This document shows positions 35,198 through 44,853 of a stretch of 64,000 nt of DNA, one piece after another. The notes beneath the pieces were generated by a model. The model saw nothing but the letters and a program-made list of their open reading frames with translations. It made no database searches and was not told the origin of the DNA. A program made the translations under genes and the position numbers. Each line of letters opens with the position of its first letter. Position 1 is the stretch's first letter. Source of the DNA: Clostridium bornimense (GTDB lineage Bacteria; Bacillota; Clostridia; Clostridiales; Clostridiaceae); assembly GCF_000577895.1 (NCBI RefSeq), contig NZ_HG917868.1:1054001-1118000 (forward strand). Reading direction: 5' to 3'.

Positions 35198-36046
35198 ATG
35201 GATAAAATAAAGATTATTACAGATAGTACTTGTGATCTGCCGCAATCTATAATTGATGAATATGATATTGAAGTAATACCATTACTTGTTACAATAAATG
35301 GAGAGAGTTATAAAGATAGAGAAGAACTTGTTTTTTCTGAGATGATGGAGAAAATTAAGGATTCAGATGAATTACCTACAACGACTCAAATAAATCCACA
35401 AAGATTTTATGAATATTATAAAAGATATATAGATGAAGGATATAAAATAGTTTCAATACATATATCTTCAAAAATGAGTGGAACAGCACAATCAGCATTA
35501 ATAGCAAAAGATATGTTAGATACAGAAGATATTGAGGTTGTTGATTCTCAAAATGTAACGGCAGGATTGGGTGTACTAGTATTAGAAGCACAAAATTTAA
35601 AAGAAAAAGGTTATGGATATAAAGAGATTGCAAATGAAATAAGAAATTCTGTTGATAATGTGAAGAGTGCCTTATTATTTACATCATTGGATAATTTAAT
35701 AAAAGGTGGAAGATTATCTAAAACGGCTGGTACTATAGGAAATCTTCTTGGAATTAAGCTTATATTAGATGTTTCAAATGGAATTATGAATGTAAGAGAA
35801 AAAATTAGAGGAACTAAAAAAGGCGTAAAAAGTATTATATCATATATCGATGAAAAAGGTGTAAGAGAAGGTAGTAAAGTAGTGTTTCTAACTGCTGGAC
35901 TTGAAGAAGTAGAAATTAGAGAGACTATAATTTCTGCATTAAAAGAAAGAAATATAGATTATATAGAATCAGAAGTTGGTTGTGTAGTTGGGACACATTC
36001 TGGAACAAATGCGTGTGGATTCTTTTTCTTAGAAAAAAATAATTAA
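35198..36046 (+). CDS. DegV-family fatty-acid-binding protein
   Basis: This 282-aa protein starts MDKIKIITDSTCDLPQSI and contains TTTQINPQRF and GTAGSALLAKD-like IHISSKMSGTAQSAL. DegV (FakB-like) proteins bind fatty acids and in Firmicutes present them to the FakA kinase; no fakA is nearby. AGAGGTGAAGAG precedes the ATG. A terminator follows at 36063. Confidence 0.9.
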   Translation: MDKIKIITDSTCDLPQSIIDEYDIEVIPLLVTINGESYKDREELVFSEMMEKIKDSDELPTTTQINPQRFYEYYKRYIDEGYKIVSIHISSKMSGTAQSALIAKDMLDTEDIEVVDSQNVTAGLGVLVLEAQNLKEKGYGYKEIANEIRNSVDNVKSALLFTSLDNLIKGGRLSKTAGTIGNLLGIKLILDVSNGIMNVREKIRGTKKGVKSIISYIDEKGVREGSKVVFLTAGLEEVEIRETIISALKERNIDYIESEVGCVVGTHSGTNACGFFFLEKNN

Positions 36047-36062
36047 ATAATTAGATAGATTT

Positions 36063-36095
36063 AAGAACACTTAAGTTATTAAGTGTTCTTTTTAT
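36063..36095 (+). terminator. intrinsic terminator after degV
   Basis: AAGAACACTTA (36063-36073) pairs with TAAGTGTTCTT (36080-36090), followed by TTTAT. Confidence 0.85.
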
Positions 36096-36140
36096 GTTAA
36101 TAATAATATAAAAAAGAACTTACGAAAGAAGAGATTAGAT

Positions 36141-38294
36141 GTGCAAAAGGTTTTTAAAATTTATAAGGAAGATATAAAAAATATAATAACTCATTACGGG
36201 GCTTTAACTGTAGTCATCGCTCTTTGTATTATACCATCTCTATATGCATGGTTTAATATAAAAGCTAGTTGGAATCCTTATGATCCATCAGCGACTAGTA
36301 AAATCAAGATAGGTGTTGTTAACGAAGATGAAGGTACTATTTTTAATAATAATTCTTTAAATATAGGAAATAAAGTTATTGATGAACTTAAAAGTAATTC
36401 TGCAATGGGGTGGCAGTTTGTTACGGAAAATAAAGCGAAGGAAGAGATTGAAAAAGGGAAATATTATGCCTATATAGTTATTCCTAAGGATTTCTCAAAA
36501 AATATAACGTCAATATTAAGCAATGATGTAAAAAAAGGTGAAATTATCTATACTGTAAATGAAAAAATTAATGCTATAGCACCAAAGCTTACAGATAAAG
36601 GAGCAACAGGAGTACAAGAAAATGTAAATAAAACTATAGTAGAAACTGTAAGTAATGTGATTTTTACTATGGCTAATGAAGTTGGGGTAGAGATAGAAAA
36701 TCAACTTCCTAATGTAGAAAACATAAATTATAAATTAAAGGATATACAAAGTAAATTTTCTGATATTGATGAAACTATTAATATAGGAGATGAGGGGCTA
36801 AAAAGAATAAAGAATATAGTGGAAGAGATACAAAATGATATTCCTAAGATTAAAGATATATTATCACAAAGTAAAGATTTGGATAAAAGTATCAATAATT
36901 TTTTAGATTCTAGTAATAATAGCGTAAATAATATAGCACCTACAATAAAAAATGATATGAGTATTATAAGTAGCATATCTAATAGTGTAAATGTTTCAGC
37001 TATTGAGCTTAAAGAGGCTATATTGACTGGACATGAAAAAGCACCGGAAATGATGGAGGGTATAATAAATAAAATTAATAAAGATATTAGTTTGATAAAT
37101 TCTCTAACTAAAGTATTAGAATCATTAAATAAGATAAATCCGGATAAACCATTAACAACACTAATAGAAACGCTACAAGGGTTTCAAGGAAAGCTAGTAG
37201 ATATAATAAATAATTTAGAAATTATAAAAGTAAATATATCAAATGGAGAAAAACCTAATTTAGATATTATGGATAAAGTCATCACTTTATCTAATGATGT
37301 TAAAAATATAACAAATAAATTATATGTAAATTTTGATTCAGAAATATTACCAAGTTTAAATAAGATTTTTAATAGTGGAATAGAAATAAGCAATAATATA
37401 TATGAGGTGTTAGAAGAAGCTGATAAAAAGATTCCCGAATTAGAAAAGATATTAGAGATAGCATCTTCGTTACAAGAAAAAGGTGTTGATGGTATTGAAT
37501 ATGCTAAGAGAGTTTTGCCCAAAGCTGAAGAAGTGATAAATGATATTGTAATTAAAATTGATACTGTTAATGATAATGATGCATTAAAGGAAATTATAAA
37601 CATACTAAAAAGTGATGCAAAAAGTAGAAGTGAATTTTTATCTAATCCAGTAACAATAAAAGAGAATAAATTATTTCCTATAGAAAATTATGGATCAGCA
37701 ATGTCGCCTTTTTATACTGTTTTATCATTATGGGTAGGTATGCTTCTCTTGGTATCTATATTAACCACAGAAGCTCATGGGGAGTATAAATCGGTAGAAG
37801 TTTATTTTGGTAAATATCTTTTATTTTTGACAATAGCCATAATACAAGGATTAATAGTTTGTTTAGGAGATATATTTTTACTTAAAGTATATTGTGTAAA
37901 TCCTATAAGTTTTATAGTTGCATGTGCTTTTATAAGTAGTGTGTTTTCTATAATAATATACACATTGGTATCTGTAGCAGGAAATATAGGAAAAGTTATA
38001 GGGATAATTTTATTAGTATTACAAATAGCTGGTTCTGGAGGAACATTCCCAGTTCAGTTGACACCACAGTTTTTTCAAATAATTAATCCATATCTACCTT
38101 TTACTTATGCAATATCTCTTGTAAGGGAAACAGTAGGAGGAATAGTTAAGTCTGTTTTAATAAATGACATTATAGTACTTTTAAGCTTTATAGTTTTATC
38201 AATAGTGGTAGGTATAATTTTAAAGAGACCTATTAACAAAGTATCAAAGAAATTTATTGAAAACTTTAAAGACAGTGGAATTGGTGAGCATTAA
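36141..38294 (+). CDS. YhgE/Pip-domain membrane protein
   Basis: This 717-aa protein has one N-terminal membrane helix (about 20-40, with IPSLYAWFNI typical of the family), a long extracellular coiled-coil region, and five or so C-terminal helices of the ABC-2 type (MSPFYTVLSLWVGMLLLVSI). YhgE/Pip proteins include phage-infection receptors and ESX/type VII-linked proteins. It starts at GTG with only a weak AGAAG site, so the exact start is less certain. It is not in an obvious operon. Confidence 0.85.
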   Translation: MQKVFKIYKEDIKNIITHYGALTVVIALCIIPSLYAWFNIKASWNPYDPSATSKIKIGVVNEDEGTIFNNNSLNIGNKVIDELKSNSAMGWQFVTENKAKEEIEKGKYYAYIVIPKDFSKNITSILSNDVKKGEIIYTVNEKINAIAPKLTDKGATGVQENVNKTIVETVSNVIFTMANEVGVEIENQLPNVENINYKLKDIQSKFSDIDETINIGDEGLKRIKNIVEEIQNDIPKIKDILSQSKDLDKSINNFLDSSNNSVNNIAPTIKNDMSIISSISNSVNVSAIELKEAILTGHEKAPEMMEGIINKINKDISLINSLTKVLESLNKINPDKPLTTLIETLQGFQGKLVDIINNLEIIKVNISNGEKPNLDIMDKVITLSNDVKNITNKLYVNFDSEILPSLNKIFNSGIEISNNIYEVLEEADKKIPELEKILEIASSLQEKGVDGIEYAKRVLPKAEEVINDIVIKIDTVNDNDALKEIINILKSDAKSRSEFLSNPVTIKENKLFPIENYGSAMSPFYTVLSLWVGMLLLVSILTTEAHGEYKSVEVYFGKYLLFLTIAIIQGLIVCLGDIFLLKVYCVNPISFIVACAFISSVFSIIIYTLVSVAGNIGKVIGIILLVLQIAGSGGTFPVQLTPQFFQIINPYLPFTYAISLVRETVGGIVKSVLINDIIVLLSFIVLSIVVGIILKRPINKVSKKFIENFKDSGIGEH

Positions 38295-38468
38295 GATGAA
38301 ATATAAAATTTGTTGAATAACTTTGAGAATAAATGAAAAAATAAAGTTATATAGGAACATTTGATGTCAAATTTATACTTGATTTTTAAGTGATGTTCAA
38401 ATAAGATATATGATGGCATAATAAAAAATGACGCAAAACTACAAAAAATGACAAAGGAGAAACGGAAG

Positions 38469-39551
38469 ATGAAAAGTAAAAAGATAATAGCAATGCTTAC
38501 AGCAGGTATAATTTCCATGAGTATTTTCACAGGTTGTGGAAGAGAAGCTAAAAATGATAATACTAATAAGAGTGATTTAATATCAACAGATGTAACTATT
38601 GGTTTATCAACAGATGAAGGTGGACTTGGAGATAAGTCATTTAATGATGCAGCTAATAAAGGGCTAGAAGAAATCAAGAAAGAGTATAATGTAAAAACAC
38701 AAGTTTTACAGTCACCATCAAGTACAGCTTATGAGCAAAATATAAAAGAATTATCAGATGTTAATGACTTAACATTTGCTATAGGATTTAAAATGGAAGA
38801 TGCTATGAGTAGAATTTCATCAGCAAAGCCTGATAAGAAATTTGCTATAGTTGATACTGTTATTGATAATGAAAATGTAACATCAGTATTATTTAAAGAA
38901 CATGAAGGTGCTTTCTTAATGGGAGTTATAGCAGGAAGCATGACTAAAACTAACAAAGTAGGATTTGTAGGTGGCGTTGACAATAACCCAGTTATAGAAA
39001 GATTTGAAGTAGGATATATAGCTGGAGTTAAAGCGGTTAATCCTAAAGCTGCTGAAGGGTTAATAGGTGAAAATGGATCAAAACATGGTAAGTATGTAAG
39101 ATATGCAGGAACATTTGGAGATCCAACTAAAGGTACAGAGTTTGCTAATCAATTATATGGTGAAGGTGTAGATATAATATTCCATGCTGCAGCAAGTACT
39201 GGTATTGGTGTAATTAATAAAGCTTCAGAGTTAAGAGAACAAGGAAAAGATGTTTGGGCTATTGGTGTAGATCAAGACCAAGCAGTTACAATGCCTCAAG
39301 CAAAAGATGCTATTTTATCATCATGTGTAAAAAGAGTTGATGTAGCAATATATAATATAGCTAAGAACTTTATAAATGGTGAATTTGCAGGCGGAACTAC
39401 TATTGAATATGGATTAGCCGAAGATGGTATTGGTATTGCTGATACAAAGGATAATTTAAATGAAGAAACTTTAGAGCTTGTTGAAAAATATAGAAAAGAA
39501 ATAATAGAAGGTTCAATTACAGTTCCAACAACTTTAGAAGAAATAGAATAG
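38469..39551 (+). CDS. BMP-family nucleoside-binding lipoprotein 1
   Basis: This 360-aa protein has a lipoprotein signal with lipobox ending IFTGC (Cys near 20) and the BMP/Bmp-A fold: TDEGGLGDKSFNDAANKGL, GFVGGVDNNPVIERFE, GVDQDQAVTMPQAKDA. It binds nucleosides outside the cell for the ABC transporter encoded downstream. AAGGAG lies before the ATG at 38469; the frame from 38448 is upstream of that site. A second, closely similar lipoprotein gene follows. Confidence 0.9.
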   Translation: MKSKKIIAMLTAGIISMSIFTGCGREAKNDNTNKSDLISTDVTIGLSTDEGGLGDKSFNDAANKGLEEIKKEYNVKTQVLQSPSSTAYEQNIKELSDVNDLTFAIGFKMEDAMSRISSAKPDKKFAIVDTVIDNENVTSVLFKEHEGAFLMGVIAGSMTKTNKVGFVGGVDNNPVIERFEVGYIAGVKAVNPKAAEGLIGENGSKHGKYVRYAGTFGDPTKGTEFANQLYGEGVDIIFHAAASTGIGVINKASELREQGKDVWAIGVDQDQAVTMPQAKDAILSSCVKRVDVAIYNIAKNFINGEFAGGTTIEYGLAEDGIGIADTKDNLNEETLELVEKYRKEIIEGSITVPTTLEEIE

Positions 39552-39698
39552 ATTAGCAAGTCGATGTAAAAATAATACATTTATTTATTGGTATTTTAAA
39601 TAGAGATGAAAATAAAGTAAGTAAATATTGATTTTTGTCGAAATTTGTAATAATATAATATTAACCGTTTGAAATAAATAATAAGAAGGAGGATTTTC

Positions 39699-40778
39699 AT
39701 GCAAAAGAAAAAAGTGCTTGCGTTACTTACTGCTGGTATAATTTCAATGAGTATGTTAGTTGGTTGTGGAAGTAAGAAAGCAAATGAAGAAGCTAATTCT
39801 AACTTAAAACCTACTGATTTAAAAATTGGATTAGCGACAGATCAAGGTGGACTTGGAGATAAGTCCTTCAATGATTTAGCTAATAAAGGATTGGAAGATA
39901 CAAAGAAAGTATACAATCTTAAAACACAAGTATTACAATCATCATCAAGTACTGTTTATGAACAAAACTTAAAGGAATTATCAGATAGTAATGATTTAAC
40001 ATTTGCAACAGGATTCACTATGGAAGATGCTACATCAAAAATTGCATCATCTAGAGCAGATAAGAAATTTGCTATTATAGATGCCTATGTAGATATGCCT
40101 AATGTAAATTCAATTACTTTTAAAGAGTATGAAGGTGCATTTTTAATGGGAGTAATAGCAGGTAAGATGACTAAAACTAATAAAGTAGGATTTGTTGGTG
40201 GTATTGATAATAATCCTGTTATAGAAAGATTTGAAGCTGGATACATAGCTGGTGTAAAAGCTGTAAATTCTGAGGCAGCAAAAGGACTTATAGCTGAAGG
40301 TAATGCAAAACACGGTAAATATTCAAGATATGTTGGAACATTTGGAGATCCAACTAAAGGTGGAGAATATGCAAACCAATTATATAATGAAGGTGTAGAC
40401 GTTATTTTCCATGCTGCAGGTGGTACAGGTGTTGGTGTTATAAATAAGGCAGCGGAATTAAGAGAACAAGGGAAAGATGTTTGGGTTATTGGAGTAGATC
40501 AAGACCAAGCAGTTACAATGCCAAATGCTAAAGATGCTATTCTGTCTTCTTGTATTAAGAGAGTAGACATTGCAGTAGAAGATGTTGCTAGAAAGTTCCT
40601 AGAAGGAAGCTTTGAAGGTGGAAAAGAAACTGTTTTTGGATTAGCTGAAAATGGTATGGATATAGCTGAAACAAAAGATAATTTACCTGAATCTGTTATT
40701 GAAGAAGTAGAGAATTATAAAAAACAAATTGTAGATGGTGCAATAGTAGTTCCAGCAACTTTAGCAGAATTAAAATAG
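39699..40778 (+). CDS. BMP-family nucleoside-binding lipoprotein 2
   Basis: This 359-aa lipoprotein is a close copy of the upstream one (same motifs TDQGGLGDKSFND, GFVGGIDNNPVIERFEAG, GVDQDQAVTMPNAKDA) and has lipobox LVGC. AAGGAGG precedes the ATG. It has its own leader, and an intrinsic terminator directly after it at 40791, so it can be made in excess over the transporter. A tandem duplication with possible difference in substrate preference. Confidence 0.9.
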   Translation: MQKKKVLALLTAGIISMSMLVGCGSKKANEEANSNLKPTDLKIGLATDQGGLGDKSFNDLANKGLEDTKKVYNLKTQVLQSSSSTVYEQNLKELSDSNDLTFATGFTMEDATSKIASSRADKKFAIIDAYVDMPNVNSITFKEYEGAFLMGVIAGKMTKTNKVGFVGGIDNNPVIERFEAGYIAGVKAVNSEAAKGLIAEGNAKHGKYSRYVGTFGDPTKGGEYANQLYNEGVDVIFHAAGGTGVGVINKAAELREQGKDVWVIGVDQDQAVTMPNAKDAILSSCIKRVDIAVEDVARKFLEGSFEGGKETVFGLAENGMDIAETKDNLPESVIEEVENYKKQIVDGAIVVPATLAELK

Positions 40779-40790
40779 GTAAAATAATAG

Positions 40791-40821
40791 AGCTAGATGT
40801 AAAATCACATCTAGCTTTTTT
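40791..40821 (+). terminator. intrinsic terminator between binding protein and transporter genes
   Basis: AGCTAGATGT-AAAATC-ACATCTAGCT is a perfect 10-bp stem followed by a T-run, ahead of the ATPase gene. It likely acts as a partial terminator. Confidence 0.85.
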
Positions 40822-40842
40822 AAAGATATAAGGAGGATTTCA

Positions 40843-42372
40843 ATGGATAACGTTATTAAGATGCGTGGAATTACAAAAATATTTCCAGGTACAGTAGCTA
40901 ATGATAATGTTGATTTTGATTTAAAAAAAGGGGAAGTGCATGTTTTATTAGGTGAAAATGGTGCAGGTAAAACAACACTAATGAACATACTTTATGGTCT
41001 TTATGAACCAGAAAAAGGAGATATTTATGTTAATGGTGAAAAAGTTAAAATAAAAAATCCTTCTGATGCTATAAAATTAGGAATAGGCATGGTACACCAA
41101 CATTTTATGCTTGTAAATAATTTTACTGTAGCTCAAAACATCATATTAGGATCAGAACCGAAAAAAGGTTTAGCTATTGATGAAAAGGAAGCGAAAAAGA
41201 AAGTAGAAGAATTAGCTAATAAATATGGTTTTAATGTAAAGCCTGATGATCTTATTGAAGACATAACAGTAGGACAACAACAAAAAGTAGAGATTTTAAA
41301 AGCTTTATATAGAGGTGCAGAAATCCTTATATTAGATGAACCTACAGCAGTATTAACACCACAAGAGATAGATGAGTTAGCTGGAATATTTAAAAATTTA
41401 ACTCAGCAAGGGAAATCTATTATATTAATTACTCACAAATTAAAAGAAATCATGAATATGAGTGATAGAGTTACTATTGTAAGAAGAGGAAAACTTGTAG
41501 ATGTGGTTAATACAGGTGATACTAATATAGATGAATTAGCTGAAATGATGGTGGGTAGAAAAGTAAGTTTAAAAGTAGATAAGAAAGAGCCTAAAGTAGG
41601 AGAAACTTTTGTTAAAATAGAAGACCTTAAAGCATTAGATCATAGAAGAATTGAAATATTAAAAGGTATAAATCTTGATATTAAAAAAGGTGAGATATTA
41701 GGTATAGCAGGAGTAGATGGAAATGGCCAAAGTGAACTTATAGAAATACTTACAGGTCTTAGAAAATCAGCTTCAGGAAGAATAATGGTTGGTGATAAAG
41801 ATATTACTACTCTTTCTTCTGCAGAAATAAATAAATTGAACATTGGTCATGTACCAGAAGACAGACATAAAAGAGGATTAGTTCTAAAGTTTTCTTTAGT
41901 AGAAAATTCAATACTAGGTAGACAAAAAGATAAAGAATTTAGAAATGGACCTTTATTAAATTATAAAGCTATAAGATCACATTGTAACAAATTGATAAAG
42001 GAATTTGATGTAAGAACACCTAATGAAGATGTTTTTGCAGGATCATTATCTGGAGGAAATCAACAAAAACTTATAGTTGCTAGAGAAATATCTAAAAATC
42101 CAGATTTTATAATTGTAGCACAACCTACAAGAGGACTAGATGTAGGTGCAATTGAGTATATTCATAGAAGACTTATAGAAGAAAGAGATAAAGGCAGAGC
42201 TGTACTGCTTGTATCATCTGAGTTAGATGAAGTAATGAATTTATCTGATAGAATTGCAGTAATATATGATGGAAAGATTATGGATATATTAGATGCTAAA
42301 AATGTAACAGAAATGGAATTAGGTATTCTTATGGCAGGAGGAAGCTTAAACAAGGAGGAAAAAGATGTTTAA
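40843..42372 (+). CDS. ABC transporter ATP-binding protein, nucleoside type
   Basis: This 509-aa protein has two fused ATPase domains. The first has Walker A GENGAGKTTLMN, a VGQQQKVEI signature, and Walker B LILDEPTAVLTP. The second has a degenerate Walker A (GVDGNGQSEL), the signature LSGGNQQKLIVA, and AQPTRGLDVGA, as usual for the NupB/YufO-type ATPases. AAGGAGG precedes the ATG. Its end overlaps the permease gene start by 8 bases. Confidence 0.92.
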   Translation: MDNVIKMRGITKIFPGTVANDNVDFDLKKGEVHVLLGENGAGKTTLMNILYGLYEPEKGDIYVNGEKVKIKNPSDAIKLGIGMVHQHFMLVNNFTVAQNIILGSEPKKGLAIDEKEAKKKVEELANKYGFNVKPDDLIEDITVGQQQKVEILKALYRGAEILILDEPTAVLTPQEIDELAGIFKNLTQQGKSIILITHKLKEIMNMSDRVTIVRRGKLVDVVNTGDTNIDELAEMMVGRKVSLKVDKKEPKVGETFVKIEDLKALDHRRIEILKGINLDIKKGEILGIAGVDGNGQSELIEILTGLRKSASGRIMVGDKDITTLSSAEINKLNIGHVPEDRHKRGLVLKFSLVENSILGRQKDKEFRNGPLLNYKAIRSHCNKLIKEFDVRTPNEDVFAGSLSGGNQQKLIVAREISKNPDFIIVAQPTRGLDVGAIEYIHRRLIEERDKGRAVLLVSSELDEVMNLSDRIAVIYDGKIMDILDAKNVTEMELGILMAGGSLNKEEKDV

Positions 42373-43420
42373 GAAGATAATAAGACCAATTTTGGTTCCT
42401 ATAATATCTATTGTATTAGCAGTACTTATAGCTGCTATATTTGTAATGATGTCAACAGGATATGGTTATTTTGATTCATTAGGAACTTTGATAGAAACAA
42501 TATATATGGGTAGCTTTGGAAGCATAAATAAGATTTCAGATACGATGACTTTCTTTACTGTATTATTATTAACAGGTCTTGCTAATGCAGTAGCTTTTAG
42601 AACTGGTTTATTTAATATTGGTGTAGAAGGACAATTTATAATAGGGGGATTAGTAGCCACTATAGTTGGATTTATACCAGGTTTACCAATGATTGTACAT
42701 GTACCATTAATGATCTTAGCTGGTATAATTGCAGGAGCTTTATGGGCTGCTATTCCTGGTTATTTAAAAGCTAAAAGAGGAACAAATGAAGTTGTTAATA
42801 CAATAATGCTTAACTATATTGCTCTTTGGTTTAGTAATTATATAATTAAGTATTTTATTAGCGATGGAAGCAATCCATATTCTAAGGAAATTGAAAGTAG
42901 CTCAATGTTATATAGATTTTTTGAAGGTGGGAATAATGCTAATATAGGTATATTTTTCTCACTTATAGCAGTAGTTATAGTAGCAGTTTTAATTTCTAGA
43001 AGTAGAAGTGGATATGAATTAAGGGCAGTTGGGTTATCTCCATATGCGGCAGAATATGGCGGTGTATCAATAAAGAAAAATATAGTTTTAGCTATGGTAA
43101 TATCAGGAGCGTTGGCTGGTCTAGCTGGTGCTAGTTACACTGGTGGAGTTAATCATAAAATATTTTATTTAACAACTATGTATGGATTTGGTACAGATGG
43201 TATAACGGTATCACTTATAGGTAAAAATAATCCAATCGGTGTTATATTCTCAGCACTATTAATTGCATCATTAAATGCATCTCAAAGTACTCTTCAAGGA
43301 GCTGGTATACCAAAGCAAATAGTATTTATAATTCAAGCAATAATTATAATATTTGTTGCAGCAGACTATGTATTTAATAAGTATTTATTAAATAGGAAAA
43401 AGAGTGAGGTGGTAGCATAA
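42365..43420 (+). CDS. ABC nucleoside permease 1
   Basis: This 351-aa permease has about ten membrane helices, with an N-terminal insert and the loop FNIGVEGQFIIGG, characteristic of BPD_transp_2 (NupP/YufP type). AAGGAGG in the ATPase gene precedes the ATG; its stop overlaps the next start as TAATG. It forms the membrane heterodimer with permease 2. Confidence 0.9.
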   Translation: MFKKIIRPILVPIISIVLAVLIAAIFVMMSTGYGYFDSLGTLIETIYMGSFGSINKISDTMTFFTVLLLTGLANAVAFRTGLFNIGVEGQFIIGGLVATIVGFIPGLPMIVHVPLMILAGIIAGALWAAIPGYLKAKRGTNEVVNTIMLNYIALWFSNYIIKYFISDGSNPYSKEIESSSMLYRFFEGGNNANIGIFFSLIAVVIVAVLISRSRSGYELRAVGLSPYAAEYGGVSIKKNIVLAMVISGALAGLAGASYTGGVNHKIFYLTTMYGFGTDGITVSLIGKNNPIGVIFSALLIASLNASQSTLQGAGIPKQIVFIIQAIIIIFVAADYVFNKYLLNRKKSEVVA

Positions 43421-44340
43421 TGGGAGATACAATTATTAATTTTATTGCAACAACACTAAGATTATCAACACCTCTTATTTTTGCATCATTAGGTGGACTA
43501 TTCTCAGAAAGAGTAGGAGTTGTAAATATTGCATTAGAAGGCTTAATGACTTTAAGTGCATTTTTCTCAATAGCAATGACATTGATTACAGGAAGTTTAA
43601 CAGTTGGTATAATTGCTGGTATTATTACAGCTGTTTTAGGTGCTTTGTTACATGCTTTTTTAAGTATTAACTTGAAATCAAATCAAGTTATTTCTGGTGT
43701 AGCAATTAATTTATTTTCATCAGCTTTAACAGGATTTCTATTATTTCAAATATTCCATACAAATGGTCAAACAGATGGTGTAGCATCAATGCCATATCCA
43801 AGAGAGTTTTTCTACAAAATACCAGTAGTGGGTAAATTACTTGGACAATTAAACTGGTTTGTATTCTTAGCGATAATAGTAACAATAATAGCAACATATG
43901 TTTTATTCAAGACTCCATTTGGATTAAGATTAAGAGCTGTAGGTGAATATCCTAAATCAGCTGATACAGTTGGGGTTAACGTAGTTAAGATGAGATATAT
44001 TGCTCTTATAATATCAGGGATATTAGCAGGACTTGGTGGAATATATTTAGCTATGGATGCAAGATTATTTAGAGAAGGTATGATAGCAGGAAAAGGATAT
44101 ATTGCTCTTGCAGCAGTTATTTTTGGTAACTGGAAGCCAAAAGGCGCATTTTTAGCATGTATAGTTTTTGGTGCTTCAGAAGCTTTATCTATATTAGCGC
44201 AAGCTTTTGGATGGAATATACCATTAGAATTCTATTATGCACTTCCATATTTATTAACAATGTTAGCTTTAGCTGGATTTGTTGGAAAAACAACAGCACC
44301 AGCAGCTTTAGGAGAAGTATACGAAAAAGGACAAAGATAA
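43420..44340 (+). CDS. ABC nucleoside permease 2
   Basis: This 306-aa permease has about nine helices and the conserved GVVNIALEGLMTLSAFF loop, NupQ/YufQ type. GAGGTGG precedes the overlapping ATG. With the two lipoproteins, the ATPase and permease 1, it makes a complete importer, probably for nucleosides. A terminator follows at 44366. Confidence 0.9.
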   Translation: MGDTIINFIATTLRLSTPLIFASLGGLFSERVGVVNIALEGLMTLSAFFSIAMTLITGSLTVGIIAGIITAVLGALLHAFLSINLKSNQVISGVAINLFSSALTGFLLFQIFHTNGQTDGVASMPYPREFFYKIPVVGKLLGQLNWFVFLAIIVTIIATYVLFKTPFGLRLRAVGEYPKSADTVGVNVVKMRYIALIISGILAGLGGIYLAMDARLFREGMIAGKGYIALAAVIFGNWKPKGAFLACIVFGASEALSILAQAFGWNIPLEFYYALPYLLTMLALAGFVGKTTAPAALGEVYEKGQR

Positions 44341-44365
44341 AATATCTTTATATTGATTATTAAAA

Positions 44366-44415
44366 AGGCTGTCGTGATAGCAAATGGAAATTTGTAGGCG
44401 AGAGCCTCTTTTTTT
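44366..44415 (+). terminator. intrinsic terminator beside repeat copy C
   Basis: AGGCTGTCGTGATAGCAAAT and ATTTGTAGGCGAGAGCCT pair imperfectly and are followed by TTTTTTTT. The GGCTGTCG...GAGAGCC pattern is like other terminators beside the dispersed repeat. Confidence 0.8.
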
Positions 44416-44416
44416 A

Positions 44417-44740
44417 TTCACAATTCACAAAGCACAATTAATAATTAAGGTGAAAATTCCTCTTTAGGAGAAATTTTATTATAAGTTTTGCCAATGGCAG
44501 ATGATAATTCACAACAGGTACTAATATAAGCTTAACTATATATAATCCTATGCAAATATATATTCAAAGCTATATGAAAGTGTAACTTTCATTAGCCCCC
44601 TGTAACGACTTTTATATTAACTATAAATAAAAAAGAAACATAACCTAATTTATAACATTCAATGTAACACTTATAATCTAAGAAATTCTGCAAGAATTTC
44701 ATCCAAACCTGTGCCTTGTGCCCTGAAACCTGTGCACTGA
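44417..44740 (-). repeat. dispersed intergenic repeat element, copy C (inverted)
   Basis: This is the reverse orientation of copies A and B: AAAATTCC/AATTTT arms at the left, then TATGAAAGTGTAACTTTCAT with AGCCCCCTGTAACGAC, then AAGAAATTCTGCAAGAATTTC and CCTGTGCCTTGTGCCCTG at the right. It is more diverged than A and B and has CACAATTCACAA-type units on its left end. It fills most of the 44341-44845 gap between the nucleoside transporter and cggR. Confidence 0.8.
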
Positions 44741-44816
44741 TATACAATATAAATATAGTGAGTTTAAAAAAATAAAAAAAAATAAAAAAATCCTTTTATT
44801 ATTAAGTGAAATGTTT

Positions 44817-44853
44817 TATAATATACGTGGGACAGAAATTAGAGTATGGGACA
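44817..44853 (+). promoter_or_regulatory. cggR promoter -10 with GGGACA direct repeats (candidate operator)
   Basis: TATAAT (44817-44822) is a good -10; the -35 (TTTTAT at 44794) is weak. GTGGGACA (44827-44834) and ATGGGACA (44846-44853) are direct repeats 19 bases apart, the second spanning the cggR start codon. The Bacillus CggR operator is made of CGGGAC direct repeats, so these are a plausible self-regulating site. Confidence 0.5.

Noticed and set aside
36516-37603. Minus-strand frames in the YhgE/Pip gene
   Set aside because: They are antisense shadows of the long coiled-coil region.
38295-38468. Purine riboswitch before the BMP lipoprotein gene
   Set aside because: No conserved loops of the guanine/adenine aptamer could be found; the region is AT-rich and unstructured by eye.
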